This document shows positions 35,115-44,634 of a stretch of DNA of 64,000 bases, one piece after another. The DNA is from an uncultured Oscillospiraceae bacterium (GTDB lineage: Bacteria > Bacillota > Clostridia > Oscillospirales > Ruminococcaceae): positions 1-64,000 of the forward strand of contig CAKSKG010000005.1 in the NCBI GenBank assembly GCA_934464775.1, in the 5' to 3' direction. The translations under genes and the position numbers were made by a program. Numbering within the stretch: the first letter of the stretch is position 1; each line of letters opens with the position of its first letter. Under the pieces are notes generated by a model that did not search any database, was not told where the DNA came from, and worked only from the letters and a program-made list of their open reading frames with translations.

Positions 35115-35143
35115 TTGAAATTTATAAGCATTTATGTTATTAT
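35115..35143 (+). promoter_or_regulatory. Promoter of rlmB
   Basis: TTGAAA (35115-35120) and TATTAT (35138-35143) are 17 nt apart. Confidence 0.65.
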
Positions 35144-35213
35144 AGAAAATGTATGATAATATCCCGCTGTATATCCGCAGCGGATAAATATAATTATTCG
35201 GAGATTAATCAAA

Positions 35214-36113
35214 ATGAACGATAACAAGAAAAAATACGGATACGGCAGAAATGACAGCCGTTCCGACAGCCGCAGACCTTCGGGAAGAAACAGCAGCTTC
35301 CGCAGAAACAGCGATGAAAAAAGCTTCCGTGACCGCGATGACCGCGACGAAAGAAACAGCAGATACGATTCGGACGAGGACAACGGTCTTATCGTCGGCA
35401 GAAACCCCGTTATCGAGGCTCTCAAGGCTGACAAGCCCATTGACACACTCTTCGTCAACAGCGAAGCTGGCGGCAGCATCGGCATGATAACAAGAATGGC
35501 CCGTGAAAAGGGCATCGTTATCAAGCAGGTAAGCGACGCAAAGCTCACATCAATGTGCAGGGGCGCATCACATCAGGGCTGCATCGCTTCCGGTGCCTGT
35601 GCGGAATACGTTTCCGTCGAGGATATCCTTGCAGTTTCAAAGAAGAAAGGCACCGAGCCTTTTATTATAATCTGTGACGAGATCGAAGACCCACACAATC
35701 TCGGTGCGATAATCCGTACCGCCGAGGCTGCGGGTGCTGACGGTGTGATAATCCCCAAGCGCCGCAGCGCATCACTGAACTACACCGTTAACAAGACCTC
35801 CGCAGGTGCGGCAAGCTGGGTCCCCGTTGCAAGAGTCGCAAATCTGGGCACGGCTATCGACGAGCTTAAAAAGAACGGCGTATGGATATACGGCACCGAC
35901 GCTTCCGGCGAGAATTACTCCGACACCTCCTTTACGGGTGCCGTGGGACTTGTTATCGGCTCCGAGGGCTTCGGAATGGGAAGACTTATCCGAGAAAAGT
36001 GCGACTATCTTGTAAAGCTCCCCATGTTCGGAAAGATCACATCGCTGAATGCTTCCGTTGCCGCAGGCATATTTATGTATGAAGCGGTAAGACAGCGCAG
36101 CATAAAAAAGTAA
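35214..36113 (+). CDS. rlmB: 23S rRNA 2'-O-ribose methyltransferase RlmB (SpoU family)
   Basis: RlmB methylates G2251 of 23S rRNA. The 299-residue product has a basic, disordered N-terminal extension of about 55 residues rich in Arg, Ser and Asp, then a substrate-binding domain (GRNPVIEALKADKPIDTLFV) and the SPOUT catalytic domain with CDEIEDPHNLGAIIRTAEA, LVIGSEGFGM and ITSLNASVAAGI, the knot-forming motifs of the TrmH/SpoU class. The extension is longer than in most relatives. The large pseudo-ATPase gene begins 42 nt downstream. Confidence 0.94.
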   Translation: MNDNKKKYGYGRNDSRSDSRRPSGRNSSFRRNSDEKSFRDRDDRDERNSRYDSDEDNGLIVGRNPVIEALKADKPIDTLFVNSEAGGSIGMITRMAREKGIVIKQVSDAKLTSMCRGASHQGCIASGACAEYVSVEDILAVSKKKGTEPFIIICDEIEDPHNLGAIIRTAEAAGADGVIIPKRRSASLNYTVNKTSAGAASWVPVARVANLGTAIDELKKNGVWIYGTDASGENYSDTSFTGAVGLVIGSEGFGMGRLIREKCDYLVKLPMFGKITSLNASVAAGIFMYEAVRQRSIKK

Positions 36114-36155
36114 TCATACTATAATTATAGATAATAAACGTTAGGAGGATATATC

Positions 36156-39100
36156 TTGGCGGACGATAAATTTTCACTTGACGATCTGCTTAACGAATAT
36201 TCAGAACCCTCTGATAAATCCGCAGGCATGAGCCTTAATCTTGACGAGGTGCTGCGAAGCATCGAAGCGGAAGAACAAAAGTACATCACACGGGAGCTTG
36301 CGGCGGTGGGCGCTGCATCGGAGGCGCAGAAATCCGCACCGCAGCCCGTTATCCCCGATCCCGAGCCTTTTAACAGTGAAATGGAAGAGCGGCGAATGGA
36401 TCTTATCCGCCGTGAGATAATCAGCGGAGATTATGAGCACAAATATCTGGGCGAGGATTTCAAGGACGTTATCGAAGAGGAAAAGCGCCGCAAGGCGGAG
36501 CGTCTTGCACAGACAATGACTATCCGAGGCGCAAACGATGACTACGATCTGCCCGAATACAACACAGCTCCCATAATCACTCCCGATCCCGAGCCGATAC
36601 TGAAAATGCCTCCGAAGCAGGAGGCGGCTCCTGCGGAAATGCCCGAAAATGCCGAGGAAAACCTTTCCAAAGCCGAGCGGAAAAAGCTTGAAAAGCAAAA
36701 GGCTGCCGAAGAAAAGCAGCGCCGCAAAGAGGAAAAAGCTAAGAAAAAATCCAAGTTCAAGGCAGAGGACGATGAATTTCAGCGGAAATACGAGGAGCTT
36801 ACCCGAAAGGGTCTGGGCGTAAAGAGCCGCTCCGAGCGTGAACGCAGCGAAGAAGCAAACGAAGCCTTTGATGCAGCCGTTGAGGAAATGACCAAAAAAC
36901 AGGGTCCCGGAAGAACGTTTTCCGATAAAATGGAGCAGGACGGCGGCTATGAACCCGAGGAAGAGCCTCACCACAGAAAGGTCCAGGCGGTATTCTCCGA
37001 AAAAACGGGACTTTTCTCCTACACTCAGGAGGGCATCTCCGACGAAGAGATACATACGGGCGACGATCCCCTTGACAGCATCACAGGCGATTCCATAAAC
37101 AAATTCGTCAACGAATACGAAAAATCCAAAAGCAAGCCTATCCCCACGTCCAAGGAAAACACGGGCAGGATAGACAATATGATCGACAAGCTCATGAAGC
37201 CCGATGACGAGGCGACCCGTCTTGTTGGGGGAAATGCCGATCTTATGGGCAGAATGGAAAAGCTCAAGCAGGAGCGCCTTTCAAAAACGGCGAATATCCC
37301 GCCCATAGAGCGCAAGTCCATTACGGATATCGACCTGAAGCTGGACGATAAGATAATCCCCGACACCGCTCCCATTGCAATGGACAAGGAACACGCAGAA
37401 ATGGAAAAGCTCCGTGATCTCCGTGAGCGCCGCAGCAAAAAGATAAAGGATTTTGTTCTTTCGGGCGATGAAGAGGATTCCGACCTTACCGAAGAGGACA
37501 ATCAGGAGCCGCAGACCATTGAGGATTTTGAAAACATGGACGATGCAATGTCCATTGCCAACGATATTGCCCAGCTGAAAGGCAGCATGGCGATACGTCT
37601 GCTGGTACTTATCATCTGCTTTGCGATATCGCTTTACATCACTCTCGCAAACGAGATGAATGCGCCTATCCCCTCATGGCTCAGCATGAAATCCCAGCCT
37701 GCCACATACCTTTTCGTGAATACACTGCTGGGACTGGGGGCGGCATTTGCTTCATACACCGTGCTTTCCAGCGGTTTTGCAAAGCTTTTCTCGCTGAAAG
37801 CCGACTGCGACAGCGTATCTGCGGTGACGATCACATCATCGCTGCTGCTTTCAATGATATCGATTGCCTCCATAACCGATACGAACCTTGTCCGTGACGG
37901 AATAGTTCACGAATACGTTCCTCTCGGAATCGGCGTGCTGATATTCAACACGGTGGGCAAGCTGCTTATTCTTGACCGCACACAGCGGAACTTCAAGTAC
38001 GTTTCGGGCGACAGCGAGCATTACGCAATGTTCATGATCAACTCCCAGGACGAAGCGGAAGTGTTCACAAGAGGCGCACTTACCGACTTCCCCCAGCTTA
38101 CAACAATGCGCAAAACGGAAATGCTTTCCGATTTCATGAAGATATCCTATTCGGCTGACAGCTCCGACCGCTTCTGCCGCATATTCCTGCCGATAATCCT
38201 TGCGGCTTCGCTGCTTATCGGACTTATCGCAGCGGCAACGGGCAAATCGGCATACGGCACAGGCTCCGTTTTTGTGGGACTTTCCGCATTTGTGGGCTGT
38301 CTCTCACTTTGCTCCTGCTTCTCCATGATGCTGGTGGTAAATCTGCCAATGCACAAGGCTTCAAAGAAATACCGTGAAATGCAGGGCGCAATGATCGGAT
38401 TTGACAGCATTGACGAATTCTCCGACACAAACAGCGTTATGGTCGATGCATCGCTGCTTTTCCCAAAGGGAAGCGTTACTCTCTCCAATCTGAAAATATT
38501 CTCCGATACACGCATCGACGAGGCTATCGTTGAGGCGGCAAGCCTTGCGAGCCAGTCGGGCAGCATCATGAAGAATATGTTCTATGACATAATCGCAGGA
38601 AAGACCGAAATGCTGAATCCCGTTGAAAGCTATATCTATGAGGATTCAATGGGACTCTGCGGCTGGATAAACAACAAGCGTGTGCTTCTTGGCAACCGCA
38701 AGCTGATGAACAATCACAGCATCGAGGGACTTCCCTCCCCCGCAAAGGAAAAGGAATATACGGGCGGCAGCCGCATTCCCGTTTATCTTTCCATATCGGG
38801 CGAGCTTTCCGCAATGTTCATAATCGAAGCAACGCCTATGCCCGAGGTGGTCAATGCACTCCACGATCTGGAGAGAAATCACATCAAGGTGATACTCCGT
38901 ACGGTGGATTCCGCAATAACCGTTGACCGCATGGCAGAGATGTTCGATATCTCCCCCGACACGCTGAAGCTTATTCCTTTCAGCGCACATTCCGATTTTG
39001 AAAAGACCACGTCATATGTTCCGAAGCAGTCCGCAACCCTTGCCTGCTCGGGAAGATTTGCGGCATTCGCCGCTCTTATCCTCGGCACAAAGCGCATAAG

Positions 39101-39278
39101 AGGAACAATATCCGCAGGCATTGCAATGCAGGCAGTTTCCATACTTCTGGGAATACTTCTTGCGGCGCTCATGGTATTGCTGAAATCCTTCACGGAGCTT
39201 TCGGTAGCTATGATACTTGTATATAATCTGGTATTTGCCGTGCTTTATATGCTGGTCAATCTGTTCAGAAAAGTCTGA
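36156..39278 (+). CDS. Degenerate P-type (P1B-like) ATPase with long disordered N-terminus
   Basis: The 1040-residue protein starts at TTG behind TTAGGAGG. Residues 1 to about 475 are a charged, disordered cytoplasmic region with Lys/Glu-rich coiled stretches. Then come six membrane helices (first about 480-500), a large cytoplasmic loop and two more helices, the topology of P1B metal ATPases. TM6 has CSC (719-721) where pumps have CPC. The phosphorylation loop reads VDASLLFPKGSVTL (Asp764) instead of DKTGTLT. The N-domain motif VLLGNRKLM (843-851) is kept. TGDN is replaced by RTVDS (915-919) and the GDGxND segment is gone. It should not pump ions, so a scaffold or regulatory role is inferred. 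Confidence 0.82.
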   Translation: MADDKFSLDDLLNEYSEPSDKSAGMSLNLDEVLRSIEAEEQKYITRELAAVGAASEAQKSAPQPVIPDPEPFNSEMEERRMDLIRREIISGDYEHKYLGEDFKDVIEEEKRRKAERLAQTMTIRGANDDYDLPEYNTAPIITPDPEPILKMPPKQEAAPAEMPENAEENLSKAERKKLEKQKAAEEKQRRKEEKAKKKSKFKAEDDEFQRKYEELTRKGLGVKSRSERERSEEANEAFDAAVEEMTKKQGPGRTFSDKMEQDGGYEPEEEPHHRKVQAVFSEKTGLFSYTQEGISDEEIHTGDDPLDSITGDSINKFVNEYEKSKSKPIPTSKENTGRIDNMIDKLMKPDDEATRLVGGNADLMGRMEKLKQERLSKTANIPPIERKSITDIDLKLDDKIIPDTAPIAMDKEHAEMEKLRDLRERRSKKIKDFVLSGDEEDSDLTEEDNQEPQTIEDFENMDDAMSIANDIAQLKGSMAIRLLVLIICFAISLYITLANEMNAPIPSWLSMKSQPATYLFVNTLLGLGAAFASYTVLSSGFAKLFSLKADCDSVSAVTITSSLLLSMISIASITDTNLVRDGIVHEYVPLGIGVLIFNTVGKLLILDRTQRNFKYVSGDSEHYAMFMINSQDEAEVFTRGALTDFPQLTTMRKTEMLSDFMKISYSADSSDRFCRIFLPIILAASLLIGLIAAATGKSAYGTGSVFVGLSAFVGCLSLCSCFSMMLVVNLPMHKASKKYREMQGAMIGFDSIDEFSDTNSVMVDASLLFPKGSVTLSNLKIFSDTRIDEAIVEAASLASQSGSIMKNMFYDIIAGKTEMLNPVESYIYEDSMGLCGWINNKRVLLGNRKLMNNHSIEGLPSPAKEKEYTGGSRIPVYLSISGELSAMFIIEATPMPEVVNALHDLERNHIKVILRTVDSAITVDRMAEMFDISPDTLKLIPFSAHSDFEKTTSYVPKQSATLACSGRFAAFAALILGTKRIRGTISAGIAMQAVSILLGILLAALMVLLKSFTELSVAMILVYNLVFAVLYMLVNLFRKV

Positions 39279-39293
39279 GAAATACATAAATAC

Positions 39294-39336
39294 AAAAATG
39301 CAGTCCCGCATTATTGCAGGACTGCATTTTTTATTA
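39294..39336. terminator. Terminator between convergent genes
   Basis: AAATGCAGTCC pairs with GGACTGCATTT, with T-runs usable on both strands. Confidence 0.85.
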
Positions 39337-39349
39337 TATACGGATCATA

Positions 39350-40720
39350 TCACTTTGAAAATGTTCTTACAATGCCGATCACGAAAAGCACAATGACCAT
39401 TGCAGGCAGCACATATGTCATATAGCCCTTCATGAAGCGCTTGATCTTAATTCCCTTGCCTTCGTTGGCTTCCTTGGTGAAGCTGTCCCAGCCCCAGCCC
39501 TTTTTGGTGACGCAGAACAGTATGATAACAAGCGAGCCTAACGGAAGTATCAGGTTGCTTACGATAAAATCTTCAAGATCCATGATTGTCGAGCCTGCGC
39601 CCATAGGCTGAATGCCGCTCAGAACATTGAATCCGAGACAGCAGGGCAGCGAAAGCACAAACAGCAGTATGCCGTTGACAATGCAGGCTTTCTTTCGTCC
39701 CCAGCCGAAAAGGTCAACCGTGCAGGCGATGATCTCCTCAAAAACGGCAAGCACCGTCGAAAGCGCCGCAAAGGACATGAACACGAAGAAGAGACTTCCC
39801 CACAGTCTGCCGAGGGGTATATTGTTGAATATATTGGGGAGCGTGATGAAAATAAGGCTGGGTCCGCTGTCAACATCAACGCCGTATGCAAAGCAGGCAG
39901 GGAAAATTATAAGTCCCGAGGATATTGCCACCAGTGTATCAAGCAGCGCAACATTTATTGATTCGCTGAGAAGCGACTGCTCCTTGCCGATATAGCTGCC
40001 GAAAATAGCCATAGCGCCTATGCCGAGGCTAAGTGTAAAGAACGCCTGATTCATGGCATTTACAACAATGCTTCCCAGACCGATCTTTTCAACTTCCTCA
40101 AAGTTCGGCTTGAGATAAAAGGCAAGACCTGCCTTGCCGCCCTCCATAAAGAAGCTGTTGACGGCAAGCACAACCATGATGACCAACAGCGCCAGCATCA
40201 TTACCTTTGTGACACGCTCCAGACCGTTTTTCAGTCCGATCGAGCATACAATAACTGCCGCCGCAATAACTATCGCAAGGAACAGCACCATCATCGGCAC
40301 ATCGGTAAACATACTGCTGAACCTATCCGCAACTCCCGAGGAATCAAGCCCCGAAAGCTCACCCGATGCGGTGGAAACGAAATATCTTATCATCCAGCCT
40401 GCAACGGTGGTGTAGAACATCATAAGCATATATGCGCCTGCCATTGCCACCTTGCCGTGGATATGCCATACAGTTCCCTTCGGTTCAAGCTCCTGATACA
40501 TCTTCACGGGGCTTTTCTGCGCCGCTCTTCCCAAGGAAAATTCCATTGTAAGTACGGGTATTCCAAGTATCGCAAGGAATATAAGATAAATGATAACGAA
40601 TATTCCTCCGCCGTTCTGTCCTACCACATAAGGAAACTTCCAAACGTTTCCTATTCCTATGGCACAGCCTGCGCTCAGCAATATAAAGCCCAGTCTGCTG
40701 CCGAGTTTTTCTCTGCCCAT
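39350..40720 (-). CDS. Sodium-dependent transporter, NSS/SNF family
   Basis: The 456-residue membrane protein is a neurotransmitter:sodium symporter homologue that probably imports an amino acid with Na+. It has the family start RLGFILLSAGCAIGIGNVWKF, the unwound TM1 region and VGQNGGGIF, and about 11-12 helices. It is a close paralogue of the preceding gene: both are 456 residues long and nearly identical over long stretches such as the segment around SLPCCLGFNVLSGIQPMGAG. The substrate cannot be read from the sequence. Confidence 0.93.
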   Translation of the reverse strand: MGREKLGSRLGFILLSAGCAIGIGNVWKFPYVVGQNGGGIFVIIYLIFLAILGIPVLTMEFSLGRAAQKSPVKMYQELEPKGTVWHIHGKVAMAGAYMLMMFYTTVAGWMIRYFVSTASGELSGLDSSGVADRFSSMFTDVPMMVLFLAIVIAAAVIVCSIGLKNGLERVTKVMMLALLVIMVVLAVNSFFMEGGKAGLAFYLKPNFEEVEKIGLGSIVVNAMNQAFFTLSLGIGAMAIFGSYIGKEQSLLSESINVALLDTLVAISSGLIIFPACFAYGVDVDSGPSLIFITLPNIFNNIPLGRLWGSLFFVFMSFAALSTVLAVFEEIIACTVDLFGWGRKKACIVNGILLFVLSLPCCLGFNVLSGIQPMGAGSTIMDLEDFIVSNLILPLGSLVIILFCVTKKGWGWDSFTKEANEGKGIKIKRFMKGYMTYVLPAMVIVLFVIGIVRTFSK

Positions 40721-40740
40721 AATACTGCCTCCGAAAAAAA

Positions 40741-42111
40741 TTATTTAATAAATGTTCTGATAATGCCTATAATGAAAACCACCGTCACCATAACGGGAAG
40801 AACATATGTCATATATCCTCTCACGAAGCCTTTCAGCTTCATGCCCTTGCCCGTATTGACCTCGTTGAGATAATTGTCCCAGCCCCAGCCCTTCTTCGAT
40901 GTACAGAAAAGTATCAGCGTAAGTGAGCCTAAGGGAAGTATCAGATTGCTTACGATAAAATCTTCAAGATCCATGATATTCGTGCCTGCGCCCATAGGCT
41001 GAATGCCGCTCAGCACATTGAATCCGAGGCAGCAGGGCAGCGAAAGCACAAACAGCAGTATGCCGTTTATTGCACAGGCTTTCTTTCTGCTCCAGCCGAA
41101 AAGATCCACCGTACAGGCGATGATCTCCTCAAACACGGCAAGCACCGTCGAAAGCGCCGCAAAGGACATGAACACGAAGAAAAGACTTCCCCACAGTCTG
41201 CCGAGAGGTATGTTGTTGAATATATTGGGGAGCGTGATGAAAATAAGGCTCGGACCGCTGTCAACGTCAACGCCGTATGCAAAGCAGGCAGGGAAAATTA
41301 TAAGTCCCGAAGCCACCGCCACAAGCGTATCCAGCAGTGCAACATTTACGGATTCTCCGAGAAGCGCTCTGTCCCTGCCGATATAGCTTCCGAAAATAGC
41401 CATTCCGCCCATTCCCGTACTCAGAGTGAAAAACGCCTGATTCATGGCATTTACTATTATATTTCCTATGCCGACATTTTTTACTTCTTCAATATTCGGT
41501 TTAAGATAAAAGGCTATGCCTGCGCTTCCGCCCTTCATGAAAAAGCTGTTGACGGCAAGTATTGCCATAATGATTATCAGCGCCGACATCATTACCTTTG
41601 TAACACGTTCAAGTCCGTTTTGCAGTCCTATCGAACAGATAAGCACTGCCGTTCCGATAACTATTCCCGCAAATAATATCATCATAGGCGCATTGGAAAG
41701 CACCGATTCAAAATGCTCGGAAATTGCGGGAGCGTCCAGTCCCGAAAGCTCACCCGATGCGGTGGAAACAAAATATCTTACCATCCAGCCTGCAACGGCG
41801 GTATAAAACATCAGCAGCAGATAGCTGCCGACAAGTGCAAATTTTCCGTGGATATGCCAGACCGTTCCCTTCGGTTCGACCTCCTGATACATCTTAACGG
41901 GGCTTTTCTGCGCCGCTCTTCCCAGAGCAAATTCCATTGTCATTACGGGAATGCCCATTATTGCAAGAAATATCAGATATATCAGTACGAAAATACCGCC
42001 TCCGTTCTGCCCGACGATATACGGAAACTTCCATACATTTCCGATGCCGATGGCACAGCCTGCGCTCAGCAGTATAAAGCCCAGTCGGCTTCCAAGTTTC
42101 TCCCTGCTCAT
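40741..42111 (-). CDS. Sodium-dependent transporter, NSS/SNF family (paralogue)
   Basis: The 456-residue NSS transporter has the same start (REKLGSRLGFILLSAGCAIG) and architecture as its downstream neighbour, 20 nt away. The start at 42111 follows GGAGG at 7 nt; the frame is open further upstream but that part is not needed. The two are probably a tandem duplication and share a transcript. Differences are concentrated around residues 110-240, between the conserved cores, and may alter substrate range. Confidence 0.92.
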   Translation of the reverse strand: MSREKLGSRLGFILLSAGCAIGIGNVWKFPYIVGQNGGGIFVLIYLIFLAIMGIPVMTMEFALGRAAQKSPVKMYQEVEPKGTVWHIHGKFALVGSYLLLMFYTAVAGWMVRYFVSTASGELSGLDAPAISEHFESVLSNAPMMILFAGIVIGTAVLICSIGLQNGLERVTKVMMSALIIIMAILAVNSFFMKGGSAGIAFYLKPNIEEVKNVGIGNIIVNAMNQAFFTLSTGMGGMAIFGSYIGRDRALLGESVNVALLDTLVAVASGLIIFPACFAYGVDVDSGPSLIFITLPNIFNNIPLGRLWGSLFFVFMSFAALSTVLAVFEEIIACTVDLFGWSRKKACAINGILLFVLSLPCCLGFNVLSGIQPMGAGTNIMDLEDFIVSNLILPLGSLTLILFCTSKKGWGWDNYLNEVNTGKGMKLKGFVRGYMTYVLPVMVTVVFIIGIIRTFIK

Positions 42112-42395
42112 CAAACGACCTCCGATAAATTTTTTTATGATATGCAATAATATTTCGGTGAGCAAACCGAAATATATGAAGCTGCTCCGCATTTTTCCCT
42201 GCTGCGGCGTATGATTTTGCAACACTGTGGGCAAAACATACAAAAAGCCGCTCATATAAGCATATCATTTTAATTATAACATAATATGCCGTATGAATTG
42301 TTATTTATTTTAAAACAATTTTGTAATTTTCATAATATTTAATACATATGTCAAAAACTTTTGTGCATTATATGCAAACATATTCTCACAAAAAA

Positions 42396-42431
42396 ACGGC
42401 TGTACTGCATAATATTATACAGCACAGCCGT
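42396..42431 (-). terminator. Terminator after hybrid kinase gene
   Basis: On the minus strand GACGGCTGT pairs with ACAGCCGT and a TTTTTTTG run follows. Confidence 0.85.
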
Positions 42432-42435
42432 CATT

Positions 42436-44634
42436 TTATTTATTGCAGAAGCGTGCAAGAGCGTCAAGAAGCTTGTTCATATCTATCGGCTTTGCAAGAT
42501 GCGCGTTCATTCCCGCATCAAGACAGCGCTTTACATCTTCGTCGAAAGCATTTGCCGTCATTGCGATTATCGGGATCTCCGCCGCATCGGGACGTTTCAT
42601 TGCCCTGATCGCCCTTGCTGCGGTATATCCGTCCATTACGGGCATCATCAAGTCCATGAGTATCGCATCAAAGGTATGGGGAGCATTTTCCTCAAAGGTA
42701 TTTACCGCCTGCTGTCCGTCACGGGCAAGAGTAACATTTAACCCCTGATCGGAAAGCAGCATTTCCGCTATCTCCGCATTAAGCTCATTGTCCTCCACCA
42801 ACAGTACATTCAGTCCCGCAAGCGATGAAATGTCCGTGCCGCTGTCCGTCTTGACTTCGGCATTCTCGGGCTTGGGAGCAATATCAAAGGTAAGCGTGAC
42901 AACAAATACCGAGCCTTTGTTTTCCTCGCTGGTGACTTCTATGGTGCCGCCCATTCGGTCAACAAGCTCTTTAACAATAGTCATGCCCAGTCCCGTTCCG
43001 CTGTAAACACTGCGTGCGTCGGAATGCTCCTGTGAGAACGGATCAAAAATATGCTTCAGAAATTCACTGCTCATGCCTATTCCCGTATCACGCACAGTCC
43101 AGCGGTAGGTCACAGTTTTGTCGGTAAGCTCAACGCATTCAGAATCGGTATCGACTCTTCCGCCGACTCTGTTGTATTTGATACAGTTGCTTATGATATT
43201 CACGAATATCTGACGGAAATGCAGCGGACTTCCGTACACCCACGGAGCCTTTACCGTCTCGGAAAAATCCTTGTAATTAAGAGTAATGCCCGCTTCCGCA
43301 GCCCTCTGCTCCATGATAGTATGTATCTCCTGCGCTATCTGCGGCAGATCCATGCATTCATGGGCAAGAGTGATCTCGCCGCTTTCAAGCTTGCTCATCT
43401 GCAAAACATCGTTTATCAGATTAAGCAGATGATCTGCGGAAACCTTCATCTTCCTGCGGTTCTCGGAAAGCATTTTCAGATCATCGGGGTGAGCGTCCTC
43501 AATTTCCAGCAGACCGATTATTCCGTTAAGGGGCGTTCGGATATCATGGCTCATTCGGGAAAGGAAATTTGTCTTTGCGGCATTTGCAAGATCAGCCTGC
43601 TCAACAGCCGCCTGAAGCTCCTCATTTTTGGCTTTCAGTGATTTGGAATATGCCTTTTCGATCTGTGACTCACGGTATGCCTGCTCGGATATCATACGTG
43701 AGCTGTTATATATTATAATAAGTATGATATAAAGCACAGCCGCATATACCGCATTTCTCGGTGTACTTTCAAAAACGCTGCGCTCGGGCATAAATGCATA
43801 AACATAAAATTCAAGCCCATGCTCCATAAGTCCGAAATCATGCAGAAATACCGAATCGGGGTTTAAAGCATTCACAAGTCTGTCGCCGGCTCCGACACTC
43901 TTTATCTTTGCAAGTATGGGCATATCATTAATAGAGCTTCCCAGAAGCGCTTCGTTCGTTGAAACGATCACCTTATCGTTGTCCACTATGACTATCGTTC
44001 CGTTCTGGTCAGTATTATATCCCGAAAGCAGATAATTTACCGACTGGCTGTAGCTTTCGATATAATCAAGAGCGGTGTGATAGCAGGTCACAATTATATG
44101 CTCGCCGTCACCCAGTCCCACTGCGGCAATATCCGCATGAGTGCCGTCGGAACGCTCCACACGGACAGCATAGCTTTTTTCGGGGTGCTTTGCCGTTTCC
44201 AGCACTGCGGCGGAATAGAGCGTGTCCTCCTCCGCAGTCAGCCCATCATCGTCCTTGTGATACTGCGCAGTGATATTTCCCTCCGAATCCAGCACAAGCG
44301 CTCCCGTGGAGTAACCGTCCTTAACGGCACATTCAAGCATTTCAGCATCGGGCACGGCTTCCTGCTGTCCGTTTATATATTCCCTGACCTGATGTGCATC
44401 CTTTATAATGCTCATCAGGCTCTTTGTTTCGGAGGCAAGCTCAAGCCGCTGATAAAGGTCCGCCTGCTCCTTTATATAGCTTACTGTTGCTGTGAGATGC
44501 TTCTGAGTGTTCCGTATATCATTCTTGACGGAGATGCCAAGCACAGCACCTATTATTATAAGTCCCACAATAAGCTGTATCTGCCACCTGCGGAAAGAAA
44601 ATATGCTGCGGACACCGTGCTTATCGTTATTCAC
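42436..44634 (-). CDS. Hybrid sensor histidine kinase / response regulator
   Basis: The 732-residue membrane kinase has an N-terminal helix (about 16-38), an extracytoplasmic sensor region to about residue 285 (Cache-like), a second helix, a coiled linker, HisKA with phospho-acceptor His363 (MSHDIRTPLNG), HATPase_c (NCIKYN, DTGIGM, GTGLGM), and a C-terminal receiver domain with Asp661 in LMDLMMPVMDGY. There is no output domain, so the phosphoryl group must go to another protein or act within the kinase. The GTG start overlaps the end of the binding-protein gene by 8 nt, so the two are coupled. Confidence 0.93.
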   Translation of the reverse strand: MNNDKHGVRSIFSFRRWQIQLIVGLIIIGAVLGISVKNDIRNTQKHLTATVSYIKEQADLYQRLELASETKSLMSIIKDAHQVREYINGQQEAVPDAEMLECAVKDGYSTGALVLDSEGNITAQYHKDDDGLTAEEDTLYSAAVLETAKHPEKSYAVRVERSDGTHADIAAVGLGDGEHIIVTCYHTALDYIESYSQSVNYLLSGYNTDQNGTIVIVDNDKVIVSTNEALLGSSINDMPILAKIKSVGAGDRLVNALNPDSVFLHDFGLMEHGLEFYVYAFMPERSVFESTPRNAVYAAVLYIILIIIYNSSRMISEQAYRESQIEKAYSKSLKAKNEELQAAVEQADLANAAKTNFLSRMSHDIRTPLNGIIGLLEIEDAHPDDLKMLSENRRKMKVSADHLLNLINDVLQMSKLESGEITLAHECMDLPQIAQEIHTIMEQRAAEAGITLNYKDFSETVKAPWVYGSPLHFRQIFVNIISNCIKYNRVGGRVDTDSECVELTDKTVTYRWTVRDTGIGMSSEFLKHIFDPFSQEHSDARSVYSGTGLGMTIVKELVDRMGGTIEVTSEENKGSVFVVTLTFDIAPKPENAEVKTDSGTDISSLAGLNVLLVEDNELNAEIAEMLLSDQGLNVTLARDGQQAVNTFEENAPHTFDAILMDLMMPVMDGYTAARAIRAMKRPDAAEIPIIAMTANAFDEDVKRCLDAGMNAHLAKPIDMNKLLDALARFCNK

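Larger units (their letters stand above)
34689..35213. other. Intergenic region with repeat and rlmB promoter
   Basis: This 525-nt stretch holds the family 2 repeat (34727-34900), then about 200 nt of AT-rich sequence in which no gene is visible, and the rlmB promoter at 35115-35143. Confidence 0.7.

Noticed and set aside
36201..37055. Phe/Leu-rich minus-strand frame opposite the pseudo-ATPase N-terminus
   Set aside because: It arises from the complement of Glu/Lys codons and has no start signals.
42112..42255. N-terminal extension of the first NSS transporter
   Set aside because: The paralogue starts at the equivalent of 42111 and GGAGG lies just before that ATG.
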